Positions 1-6,188 of a stretch of 11,749 nt of DNA are shown here, piece by piece. The position numbers were made by a program, and so were the translations under genes. Under the pieces are notes generated by a model, which ran no database searches, was not told where the DNA came from, and saw only the letters and a program-made list of their open reading frames with translations. Within the stretch, counting starts at the first letter, position 1. Every line of letters begins with the position of its first letter. The stretch is from JACQFZ01 sp036396275 (lineage in GTDB: Bacteria > Pseudomonadota > Gammaproteobacteria > Acidiferrobacterales > Sulfurifustaceae): positions 1-11,749 of the forward strand of contig DASWLD010000117.1 of NCBI GenBank assembly GCA_036396275.1. The letters are read 5' to 3'.

Positions 1-373
1 ACGCGTCCGGTTTAACCTCGCCGGTTTGCGTACCGATGGTCCTCGGCTTGAAAACGATCGGCCACACATTCGGCGCCTGCGGTGCCGTCGCGCCGGGATT
101 GACGACAGCACTCTGGAACGCTCCCCCGCCGAAGGCAAACTGCGAATTGTCGTCGAACTTCAGCTGGTAGATTTCCGCGACGTCGCCGCCGGTATTCTGC
201 CAGGAGACAGTTTGCGACGACGACGTTGTGCCGACAAGCACATTGCCAAAACTAAGCGTGGCGTTTCCGGGAGCCAAGTTCGCCGGCGGGGCGTTCTGGC
301 ATGCGCATAATGCGCCTAGCGCCGCCGTGCAAATAACCACACCCGGGTTCTTCCATCCGCTGAACGTCGTCAT
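1..373 (-). CDS. ASH/choice-of-anchor-D Ig-like domain lipoprotein (partial, N-terminal part)
   Basis: The first 124 codons are present and the gene runs off the left edge without a stop. I chose the ATG at 373 because GGAGGA lies 8 nt upstream (382-387, read on the minus strand). Residues 1-25 form a signal peptide: a basic start (WKN), a hydrophobic stretch, then LCAC, a plausible lipobox with Cys25 as the lipidated residue. From about residue 35 the segment SFGNVLVGTTSSSQTVSWQN is typical of ASPM-SPD2-Hydin (ASH) / choice-of-anchor-D Ig-like beta-sandwich domains of exported proteins. The likely role is a surface or periplasmic structural or adhesive lipoprotein; no enzyme motif is visible. 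The domain type is recognised from the family pattern, and the specific function is unknown. Confidence 0.75.
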   Translation of the reverse strand, partial: MTTFSGWKNPGVVICTAALGALCACQNAPPANLAPGNATLSFGNVLVGTTSSSQTVSWQNTGGDVAEIYQLKFDDNSQFAFGGGAFQSAVVNPGATAPQAPNVWPIVFKPRTIGTQTGEVKPDA

Positions 374-423
374 GTTGCGTGTCCTCCGTAACTTCGCCTA
401 AGGAACGCAAGCATAGACCGGAT

Positions 424-450
424 CGCGAACCCATTTAACATGGGTTCGCG
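424..450. repeat. Perfect 11-bp inverted repeat (stem-loop or operator)
   Basis: Arms CGCGAACCCAT (424-434) and ATGGGTTCGCG (440-450) are exact reverse complements around the 5-nt spacer TTAAC. No T-run follows on either strand, so it is not a classical terminator. It lies about 50 bp upstream of the lipoprotein start. It could be a regulator-binding dyad or a 5'-leader hairpin. The symmetry is seen directly; the role is inferred. Confidence 0.6.
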
Positions 451-662
451 CCGGCGAACGGGTGCCATGTGTTGGATGGCCTCCGGGCGGCATGCGCGAG
501 CGACCGCCTTTGCGGCGAGAAAGCGTTTTTGGAGACTTATTCGCAGGTTCTCCGGCGTCTCTCTTAATGTCTTGAGAATACGGGCGCCGTTTGCGCGCGA
601 ATCCGTCGACGGCAACCAACGGCTGTCACTCCCGGCAATTTTCGGTACGCTTCGACTATCGC

Positions 663-678
663 CGGGCCGCTCGGCCCG
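663..678 (+). repeat. GC-rich hairpin just upstream of the small membrane-protein gene
   Basis: CGGGCCG (663-669) and CGGCCCG (672-678) are exact reverse complements, giving a practical stem of 6 bp with a GCTC loop. It ends 8 nt before the GGTGA ribosome binding site of the next gene, so it could affect translation. There is no T-run, so termination is unlikely. Confidence 0.4.
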
Positions 679-696
679 CACTCTGTGGTGAATATC

Positions 697-1002
697 ATGG
701 CTGCTTGGCTTCCTGTATTGAAAACCGTCCTGCCCTATGTCACGACCATCGTTACGTCCGCGCTGCCGGTGTTCACCGCAAAGAAGGACAACGAACGCAT
801 CGCCGAACTTCAGAACGCCGTCAAACACAACGCGGAATCGGTAAGAGTGCTGGCCGAACAGTTGCAGCGGACCGTTCAAGCCATTGAAGCGGGCGCGGCG
901 TCGGCCGAACGCGCCGTCAAACGAGCGCGGCGCGTAAGCGTGGTTTCGCTAATTGTCGCGACCGCCGCGTTGCTCGTTGTCATCGCGTCCATGTGGATAT
1001 AA
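697..1002 (+). CDS. Small membrane protein with central helical/coiled-coil segment, unknown function
   Basis: A 101-residue protein starting at ATG 697, chosen because GGTGA (687-691) sits 5 nt upstream; in-frame GTG codons at 685 and 688 overlap that site. Residues 6-26 are a hydrophobic segment (LPVLKTVLPYVTTIVTSALP). Residues 28-80 are charged and helix-forming, with spaced Ile/Leu/Val (AELQ, RVLAEQLQ, VQAIEA) suggesting a coiled coil. Residues 80-101 are a second hydrophobic helix ending at the C-terminus (VSLIVATAALLVVIASMW). This suggests a hairpin-like or peripherally inserted inner-membrane protein. I do not recognise a named family. It is followed after 52 bp by the MFS gene on the same strand and could be cotranscribed. 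Confidence 0.65.
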   Translation: MAAWLPVLKTVLPYVTTIVTSALPVFTAKKDNERIAELQNAVKHNAESVRVLAEQLQRTVQAIEAGAASAERAVKRARRVSVVSLIVATAALLVVIASMWI

Positions 1003-1054
1003 TGCGTCGGCGCGTTTAACGCGGTCTCAACCGAACTCCTTCCGCTCAGTTTTC

Positions 1055-2332
1055 ATGTCTGGCATGCATTCGGCCTTCTCGAGCCGCGCGCAATGGGCGC
1101 GGTTATTTCTGCCCTTTGCGATCGCCTACTTCCTGTCCTATTTGCTACGCAATGCCAACGCCGTGATATCACCGGTGCTCACGCGCGAACTGGCCTTGAG
1201 CGCTTCCGACCTCGGGCTGCTTACCAGCGCGTATTTCTTCGCGTTCGGCGCGTTTCAGATCCCCCTCGGCATGCTGCTCGATCGATACGGTCCGCGGCGC
1301 GTGGAGGCGTCGCTCATGTTGTTTGCGGCGGCCGGAACGCTGGTGTTCGCCGTCGGAGAAAGTATCGGCGCGCTTGCCATTGGGCGCGGCCTGATTGGGC
1401 TCGGCGTTTCGGCCTGCCTCATGGCGGGGTTGAAACATTTCTCGCAGTGGTATCCGATCGAACGCCAATCCGCGATGACCGGCGCGATCATGGCCGCCGG
1501 CGGTCTCGGCGCCATCACTGCGAGCGTACCGCTCGAAGCGCTGCTACCGGTGCTTGGCTGGCGCGGTGTGTTCGTCGCGCTGACAGTGATCATCGTCACC
1601 GTTGCGGCGTTCATCTATGTCTTCGTGCCGGATCGCGGTGAAACACAACCGCCAATATCCATGGCCGAACAATGGCGCGGGGTCGCACATATTTTTGTTA
1701 GCCGCGACTTTTGGCGCTTCGGGCCGCTGATGGCGCTTTTCCCCGGCGGTTTCATGGCCGTGGCCGGGCTTTGGATCGTACCGTGGTTTATCGCCGTAGA
1801 CGGCCTCACCCGCGACGCGGCGGCGTTCAACTTGTTCGTCATCAGCGTCACTCAACTTGCGGCCTTCTTCGCGATCGCGCTCTTCGCGACGGAAATGATA
1901 CGTCGCGGTATCGAGCCTTCGCGACTCGTCGGTATCGCCCTGGCGATCTCCTGGCTGGCCCTGGTTTTGGCGGTCGCCGGCGTGCGCCCGGCGTTGCCGC
2001 TATGGGCCGCCTACAGTTTCTGCTCCGCCGCCGCGACGCTTCTGTATGCGGCGCTCGGTAGGTTCTTCCCGTCCGAACTCTACGGCCGGGTCAGCACCGC
2101 GCTCAACCTGCTCGCTTTCGTCGGCGCATTTTCACTGCAATGGGGGTTGGGTATTCTGGTCGACATGTTCCGGGCGGCCGAATTCACCGAAACCGGAGCA
2201 TTTCGCTCAGCCTTTACGATCATGGCGGCACTGCAACTTCTCGCCTGGGCGTGGTACTACTGGGGCGGGCGCCGGCGATCTCCGCCGGGTTCAACTTCAC
2301 AGGTCAAATCGACGTCAACCGCCGCGCAATAA
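1055..2332 (+). CDS. MFS transporter
   Basis: A 425-residue major facilitator superfamily permease predicted in the inner membrane with about 12 helices. The loop after helix 2 (GMLLDRYGPRRV) is the MFS motif A (G-x3-D-R-x-G-x-R) that governs the conformational switch. Further hydrophobic helices fill both halves, around a polar central loop near residue 190-210 (VPDRGETQPPISM). The open frame continues upstream, but the first Met with a credible MFS N-terminus is ATG 1055; ATG 1064 is an alternative, and neither has a strong ribosome binding site. The C-terminal tail (GGRRRSPPGSTSQ) is hydrophilic and cytoplasmic. The substrate cannot be told from the sequence. The general pattern resembles anion or drug:proton antiporters, and no specialised neighbour indicates a pathway. 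Confidence 0.88.
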   Translation: MSGMHSAFSSRAQWARLFLPFAIAYFLSYLLRNANAVISPVLTRELALSASDLGLLTSAYFFAFGAFQIPLGMLLDRYGPRRVEASLMLFAAAGTLVFAVGESIGALAIGRGLIGLGVSACLMAGLKHFSQWYPIERQSAMTGAIMAAGGLGAITASVPLEALLPVLGWRGVFVALTVIIVTVAAFIYVFVPDRGETQPPISMAEQWRGVAHIFVSRDFWRFGPLMALFPGGFMAVAGLWIVPWFIAVDGLTRDAAAFNLFVISVTQLAAFFAIALFATEMIRRGIEPSRLVGIALAISWLALVLAVAGVRPALPLWAAYSFCSAAATLLYAALGRFFPSELYGRVSTALNLLAFVGAFSLQWGLGILVDMFRAAEFTETGAFRSAFTIMAALQLLAWAWYYWGGRRRSPPGSTSQVKSTSTAAQ

Positions 2333-2361
2333 GCCGCGTCCCGCCCTTTTTCTCTGGCATT

Positions 2362-2380
2362 GGCGCCTTTTGACGGCGCC
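2362..2380. repeat. Inverted repeat between MFS and CBS genes
   Basis: GGCGCC (2362-2367), a 7-nt spacer TTTTGAC, then GGCGCC (2375-2380). Each arm is itself palindromic. It lies 30 bp after the MFS stop and could form a weak 3' hairpin, but no T-run follows on the plus strand, so a terminator call is not firm. Confidence 0.35.
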
Positions 2381-2473
2381 GCGCCGCCGGGGGTGCCGGG
2401 GATAGTTCCGCGAAGCGTCGGGGCCTGTTATCTTAAATATCATTCCTGCGTCACCATCTTGGAGGACTTTCCC

Positions 2474-2890
2474 GTGGCGGACATCTCTCCTAAAGTCGAA
2501 CGCAAGGTAGCACTGCTCGACGAGAACAAGACCGTTCTCGATGCAGCGACGATCATGGTCGAGCGGATCATCGGCTCGGTGGTCGCAACCCATTCATCCG
2601 TCGTCTCCGGTATCTTCACGGAACGCGATCTCATGCGGGTCGTCGCTCAGAACCAAAATCCGGCAACGACCAAATTGAAAGACGTGATGCGCACCGACAT
2701 CGTGCGTGCCAGCCCGCACGATAGCGTCGAGGATTGTTTGAGCCTGATGCGCGCGAATCGCTCTCGGCACTTGCTGGTGTACGATCGCGACGAGTTCGTG
2801 GGCATCGTATCGCTGCGCGATCTTGCGGCCCTGATGCTGGAAGAGAAAGAGGCGCTGGTCGAAGAGCTTACGAAGTACATCACCAGCTGA
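2474..2890 (+). CDS. Tandem CBS-domain protein
   Basis: A 138-residue stand-alone CBS pair (Bateman module). The GTG start at 2474 is chosen because GGAGGA lies 7 nt upstream (2461-2466); the frame is open further upstream but without a ribosome binding site. The first CBS motif spans about residues 8-60 (VLDAATIM, then SGIFTERDLMRVV). The second spans about 70-125 (DSVEDCLSLM, RHLLVYD, FVGIVSLRDL). Such proteins bind adenine nucleotides or S-adenosylmethionine in the cleft between the repeats and act as energy or ligand sensors; ligand and partner are not visible here. A short charged C-terminal helix (EEKEALVEELTKYI) follows. It is probably a monocistronic cytoplasmic protein. Confidence 0.88.
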   Translation: MADISPKVERKVALLDENKTVLDAATIMVERIIGSVVATHSSVVSGIFTERDLMRVVAQNQNPATTKLKDVMRTDIVRASPHDSVEDCLSLMRANRSRHLLVYDRDEFVGIVSLRDLAALMLEEKEALVEELTKYITS

Positions 2891-2947
2891 CGGCGTCGCG
2901 CGCTCGAACCGCCGCCGGTTGTGTATCCCCGTTCGGCACGGCGGTAA

Positions 2948-3181
2948 CTACCTTTCCCAGGGCGCTTTTCGCACCTCGCGCCAAACGTCGGCTTCGCTGA
3001 CGCCGATATCCTGCCGAGCAAAATAGTCCATTCGCGCCAGCTCCGCGCGCTCTCGCGCACGTTTGCGCCAAATCATCAGTTTCGCAGCCGCTTCTCCAAG
3101 CCGCTCCTTTACTGCGCCGCCTCTGTGCTGGCCTTGATCGTGAAAGTATATTTCGCCTATATTTAGTCCTGCTAATCTCAT
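2948..3181 (-). CDS. DUF1127-domain small protein
   Basis: A 77-residue protein whose C-terminal 40 residues follow the DUF1127 pattern: an Arg-rich helix (WRKRARERAELARM), then QDIGVSEADVWREVRKAPW. I place the start at ATG 3181, because CGGAG (3188-3192, minus strand) lies 6 nt upstream. An upstream ATG at 3205 would add eight residues but has no ribosome binding site. DUF1127 proteins in proteobacteria are small, basic, and in studied cases linked to RNA turnover or to phosphate, carbon and stress regulation. That role is family knowledge and is not shown here. It is divergent from the LysR gene and convergent with the CBS gene. A TTTAG-N5-CTAAT dyad lies within its first codons. The preceding N-terminal extension (NIGEIYFHDQGQHRGG) is polar and unassigned. 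Confidence 0.75.
   Translation of the reverse strand: MRLAGLNIGEIYFHDQGQHRGGAVKERLGEAAAKLMIWRKRARERAELARMDYFARQDIGVSEADVWREVRKAPWER
3162..3176. promoter_or_regulatory. Second CTAAT-type LysR dyad inside the DUF1127 5' coding region
   Basis: TTTAG-TCCTG-CTAAT has the same half-site spacing as the dyad at 3262-3276, with one mismatch in the left half-site. Its TTAG-N5-CTAA core is a T-N11-A box. The start-to-start distance to the other dyad is exactly 100 bp. It lies in codons 2-7 of the DUF1127 gene, so the match may be chance coding sequence. Confidence 0.35.
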
Positions 3182-3261
3182 TGCCATCTCCGTTAATTTC
3201 TTCATACGCGTATTTTGATTGTTTTAGCGCCTCTTACAAACGATAAGTTCTCTTTTGATAG

Positions 3262-3276
3262 ATTAGATTATCTAAT
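3262..3276. promoter_or_regulatory. LysR-type operator dyad (ATTAG-N5-CTAAT) overlapping the lysR start codon
   Basis: ATTAGA-TTA-TCTAAT is a perfect 15-nt dyad, and its inner 13 nt read T-N11-A, the LysR box. Both half-sites are CTAAT, the core known for E. coli GcvA binding sites, and the adjacent regulator is of the GcvA type. The right half-site covers the first two bases of the ATG at 3275, so occupancy could block the regulator's own expression (autorepression). It also lies about 90 bp from the DUF1127 start, a distance suited to activation of that divergent gene. Symmetry and motif are seen; binding is inferred. Confidence 0.6.
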
Positions 3277-4174
3277 GCCGAACCCATTACCCCCACTGGC
3301 TTCGCTCCACGCCTTCGAGGCAGCCGGACGCCGCCTGAGTTTCAAGGCGGCCGCGGAAGAACTGCACGTAACCCCGGGCGCGGTCAGTCAGCATATTAAA
3401 CTGCTCGAAGATCGCCTGGGCACCGCGTTATTCCTGCGACAAACCCGCCGCATCGAGCTGACCGAGGCCGGCCGTGTGCTGCTCGTACCGACTCAACAGG
3501 CTTTCCGGGCGCTCGCGGAAGCGGTCGAGCGCATACGAGGGACGGATCGCGGAAAGATTCTCAGTGTCAGTCTGTTGCCGTCGTTCGCGGCCTTATGGTT
3601 CGTACCGCGCTTGGGCCACTTCCGGGAACGGCACCCGGACATCGACGTTCGCATCAGCGCAACACCGAAGCTCGCCGATGTAAACCGCGACGACGTCGAC
3701 GTCGGCATTCGTTACGGACTGGGGGCTTACCCCGGCATGCACGTCGAACATTTGCTGGCGGACGATCTATTCCCGGTTTGCAGCCCGCGGCTGCTCGAAG
3801 GGCCGGTGCCGCTGCACGAGCCCGCCGATCTCGCGCGCCACACGCTGATACACGACGAGCTGCGCCAGGAATGGGAGTTGTGGATGCACGCCGCCGGTAT
3901 CGAGGGTCTGGACACATCGCGCGGACCCAGCTTCAGCCTCTGGGATCTTGCGTTTCAGGCCGCGATCGCCGGGCAAGGTGTCGCACTCGGGCGCAGCACC
4001 CTGGTCGGCGAATACTTGAAATCGGGCAAGCTGGTGAAGCCCTTCGCCGTCTCGTCGCACTCCCGCTTTGGCTACCACCTGGTATGTCTGCCGGAACGCG
4101 CCAACGAGCCGAAGATCGCGGCGCTGCGCGCATGGCTGAAGGACGAGATCGCAAACGCCGCCGCGACCCCGTGA
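3275..4174 (+). CDS. LysR-family transcriptional regulator, GcvA type
   Basis: A 299-residue LTTR of normal family length. Residues 5-65 form the N-terminal winged helix-turn-helix: LHAFEAAGRRLSFKAAAEEL, then VTPGAVSQHIKLLEDRLG and LFLRQTRRIELTEAG. The LPPLASLHAFEAA opening is typical of GcvA-like LysR proteins. Residues 94-290 form the periplasmic-binding-like effector domain (LPSFAALWFVPRL, FRERHPDIDVRI, DVDVGIRYG, GQGVALGRSTLV). ATG 3275 is the family-consistent start; a TTG-initiated 60-nt extension is possible but does not match the family. No Shine-Dalgarno is visible, and the start codon overlaps a CTAAT dyad, suggesting autoregulation. It is divergent from the DUF1127 gene, the likely target. 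In Brucella the LysR regulator VtlR activates small DUF1127 genes, which makes this pairing plausible by analogy only. The effector is unknown. Confidence 0.9.
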   Translation: MPNPLPPLASLHAFEAAGRRLSFKAAAEELHVTPGAVSQHIKLLEDRLGTALFLRQTRRIELTEAGRVLLVPTQQAFRALAEAVERIRGTDRGKILSVSLLPSFAALWFVPRLGHFRERHPDIDVRISATPKLADVNRDDVDVGIRYGLGAYPGMHVEHLLADDLFPVCSPRLLEGPVPLHEPADLARHTLIHDELRQEWELWMHAAGIEGLDTSRGPSFSLWDLAFQAAIAGQGVALGRSTLVGEYLKSGKLVKPFAVSSHSRFGYHLVCLPERANEPKIAALRAWLKDEIANAAATP

Positions 4175-4185
4175 ACGACGTCGCC

Positions 4186-4737
4186 CTACGGTTTCGAGAC
4201 GAACGCGTTCCCCTTGATATAGAAGCGCAGCAGCCGCCGCGCCCAACGGCCGGCGTAGTCGACGCCGATGCGCGGACGGCGGACGATGGAGAAATGCTCC
4301 GAGTCGCGCGCGGCCGCTACGTGAAAATTCGTCGCCAGCAAATCGTGCGCGTTCAGTCGCTTGTCGATCTTCATCGCGCGGCACAGCAGTCCCGGACCCC
4401 GGGTTCGGTCGCTGACGTTTTCAATCGGCTCGAGCGCACGAAGCAGTACGGCCGAGGCGACGCCCTCGCGCTGGGTCACGACATTCATGCACCAATACAT
4501 GCCGTAAATGAGATACACATACGCGTGTCCCGGCGGTCCGAACATCACCTTAGTGCGTTCCGTCAACCCCCGCGCCGAGTGCGCCGCGCGGTCGTGCGGC
4601 CCGAGATACGCTTCGACCTCGACGATGCGGCCGACACGCTTCACGCCACCGGATTCATGAACCAACAGCTTTCCGAGTAATTCTTGCGCGACCGCCACCG
4701 GTTCGCGGTTGTAAAATGAACGAGGCAATTTCTTCAT
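4186..4737 (-). CDS. 3-methyladenine DNA glycosylase, AAG/MPG family
   Basis: A 183-residue protein of the alkyladenine DNA glycosylase family, which flips alkylated or deaminated purines (3-methyladenine, 7-methylguanine, hypoxanthine) out of DNA and cleaves the N-glycosidic bond to start base excision repair. Landmarks match the human enzyme: VEVEAYLGPHDRAAHS holds the catalytic Glu42 (human Glu125), Tyr44 (Tyr127) and His53 (His136). YVYLIYGMYWCMN holds the DNA-intercalating Tyr78 (Tyr162) and Asn85 (Asn169). VLLRALEPIE and the TRGPGLLCRAM segment are also family hallmarks. Length is normal for bacteria. It starts at ATG 4737, 73 bp from the divergent MFS gene, and ends 11 nt from the convergent lysR stop. 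No operon partner or visible adaptive-response operator. Confidence 0.93.
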   Translation of the reverse strand: MKKLPRSFYNREPVAVAQELLGKLLVHESGGVKRVGRIVEVEAYLGPHDRAAHSARGLTERTKVMFGPPGHAYVYLIYGMYWCMNVVTQREGVASAVLLRALEPIENVSDRTRGPGLLCRAMKIDKRLNAHDLLATNFHVAAARDSEHFSIVRRPRIGVDYAGRWARRLLRFYIKGNAFVSKP

Positions 4738-4810
4738 CGCTGGTATCGATTTTGCCGCGAATCAAAATGATAAGAACAACCACGGACCCGCCGTTTCGTC
4801 GTTGCGCCGC

Positions 4811-6019
4811 ATGACCGCGGGCCGCGTCGTCATTCTAATGTGTTTCGCCGAGGCGTTGAGCATGACGACGTTCGCGACGTATCCGGCGCTGATCCCCGTC
4901 ATTCTACCGGCATGGGGGCTCACCAATTCCGAAGCGGGATTGATCAGCGGCATGTTCTTCGGCGGCTACATGGCCGCGGTACCGGTGCTGACCAGCCTGA
5001 CCGACCGCATCGATGCGCGCCGTGTCTACGCCTTTTCCTGCGCACTCGGCGCCGCCGGCAGCCTCGGTTTCGCGCTGTTCGCGAACGGCGTCGTGTCGGC
5101 GGTTATTTGCCACACGTTGATCGGCGCCGGACTCGCCGGTACCTACATGCCGGGCTTGAAACTGCTCTCCGACGTGCTCGAAGACGCGCCGAAACGCGGT
5201 CGCTACGTCGCGTTTTATACCTCGACGTTCGGCATGGGTCTAACCGTATCGCTGTTGCTCGTGGGCTTGGTCGAACCGAATTTCGGTTGGCGTGTCGCGT
5301 TCGCCGCGGCGGGCCTTGGCCCACTCGCGGCCGGCGCGCTCGTGTGGCTTACGCTACCGCCGTCGAAGATCGTGGCACACCCGCAGCCACGCGGCCACCT
5401 GCTCGATTTTCGTCCGGTGTTTCGCAATCGTGCAGCGACCGGCTACGTCTTGGGTTATGCGGCACACTGTTACGAGCTTTTCGGCATGCGTTCGTGGCTG
5501 GTGGCATTCCTCGCGTTCAGCGCGGCGCTGCAACCCGCCGACCAACCGCTCCCGTGGGGGCCCGCCTGGATCGCCGCGGCCGTCACCCCGCTCGGAATAT
5601 TGAGCAGCATCCTCGGCAACGAAATCGCCGCGCGGCTGCGTCGGCGCAACGTCATTCTAGCCGCCATGGTTATGTCCGCGGCGAGCGCCGCGATCGTTGG
5701 CTTTCTCGCGCCGCTGCCGTGGTACGTGGTTGTCGTCGCAATCACTATCTATATCGTGTTCATCATGGGCGACTCCGCGGCGCTGACAAACGGCGTTATC
5801 GTCGAAGCGAGCCCGCATCTGCGCGGCGCGACCATGGCGATCCACTCGTTCCTCGGCTTCGGCGCCGGCATGATCGCTCCGCTCGTGTTCGGCGCGATTC
5901 TCGACCTCGCGGGCGGCAATACGAACGTCCTCGCGTGGGGGCTCGCGTTCGCGAGTCTCGGCGTGGGGTGCGCAATCGCAACGATTACAGTTGCCCTCGG
6001 AAACTACCGCAATACCTAG
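4811..6019 (+). CDS. MFS transporter
   Basis: A 402-residue major facilitator permease with hydrophobic helices throughout. Helix 1 (VVILMCFAEALSMTTF) starts almost at the N-terminus. A degenerate motif-A-like loop (TSLTDRIDARRVY) follows helix 2. The polar central loop lies near residue 190-205 (PPSKIVAHPQPRGH), and NEIAARLRRRNV resembles the second-half motif A. The start is ATG 4811; a TTG three codons earlier (4802) is in frame. No ribosome binding site is evident at either, so translation may be weak or leaderless. It shares a 73-bp divergent promoter region with the DNA glycosylase gene. Two small stem-loops cover the stop codon and the following 33 nt. It is not close in sequence to the first MFS protein in this window. 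Substrate unknown. Confidence 0.87.
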   Translation: MTAGRVVILMCFAEALSMTTFATYPALIPVILPAWGLTNSEAGLISGMFFGGYMAAVPVLTSLTDRIDARRVYAFSCALGAAGSLGFALFANGVVSAVICHTLIGAGLAGTYMPGLKLLSDVLEDAPKRGRYVAFYTSTFGMGLTVSLLLVGLVEPNFGWRVAFAAAGLGPLAAGALVWLTLPPSKIVAHPQPRGHLLDFRPVFRNRAATGYVLGYAAHCYELFGMRSWLVAFLAFSAALQPADQPLPWGPAWIAAAVTPLGILSSILGNEIAARLRRRNVILAAMVMSAASAAIVGFLAPLPWYVVVVAITIYIVFIMGDSAALTNGVIVEASPHLRGATMAIHSFLGFGAGMIAPLVFGAILDLAGGNTNVLAWGLAFASLGVGCAIATITVALGNYRNT

Positions 6020-6052
6020 TTGCGGTGTCGGAATTACGCGAGATTTTCTCGC
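6007..6052 (+). terminator. Tandem stem-loops over the MFS stop codon (possible transcript 3' end)
   Basis: CCGCAA (6007-6012) pairs exactly with TTGCGG (6020-6025); the loop contains the TAG stop at 6017-6019. GCGAGA (6038-6043) pairs exactly with TCTCGC (6047-6052) around a TTT loop. Neither is followed by a strong T-run, so intrinsic termination is uncertain. The structures could protect the 3' end or pause polymerase before the sulfite dehydrogenase gene. Confidence 0.35.
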
Positions 6053-6188
6053 TTGGCAAATCTTGTCGTAGAGGTAGAATGGCCGCGATATGTTCAGAAT
6101 GAATATCCTTATGCTCAGTACCTATATGATTGGGCCGCCTAAAGAGTAGGCGCAAGCAGTTCTACCCCCGTCTTCTTGCGAGGTATCC

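Larger units (their letters stand above)
374..696. other. Intergenic region with dyads, no supported gene
   Basis: This 323-nt stretch separates the divergent lipoprotein and small membrane-protein genes. Open frames crossing it have no ribosome binding site and no family resemblance. It holds a perfect 11-bp inverted repeat at 424-450 and a GC-rich hairpin at 663-678. Promoters for both flanking genes should lie here, but I see no convincing -35/-10 pair. Confidence 0.6.

Noticed and set aside
3595..4680. 361-codon plus-strand frame across lysR and the DNA glycosylase gene
   Set aside because: It spans two convincing genes on opposite strands and has no family resemblance.
6053..6070. TTGGCA...TTGTCG resembling a sigma54 promoter upstream of the sulfite dehydrogenase
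   Set aside because: The -12 element lacks the GC dinucleotide at the required spacing, and no enhancer site or activator gene is near.
4840..6102. 420-codon open frame in another frame of the second MFS gene
   Set aside because: Arg-rich frame shadow without membrane helices; the MFS frame explains the region.
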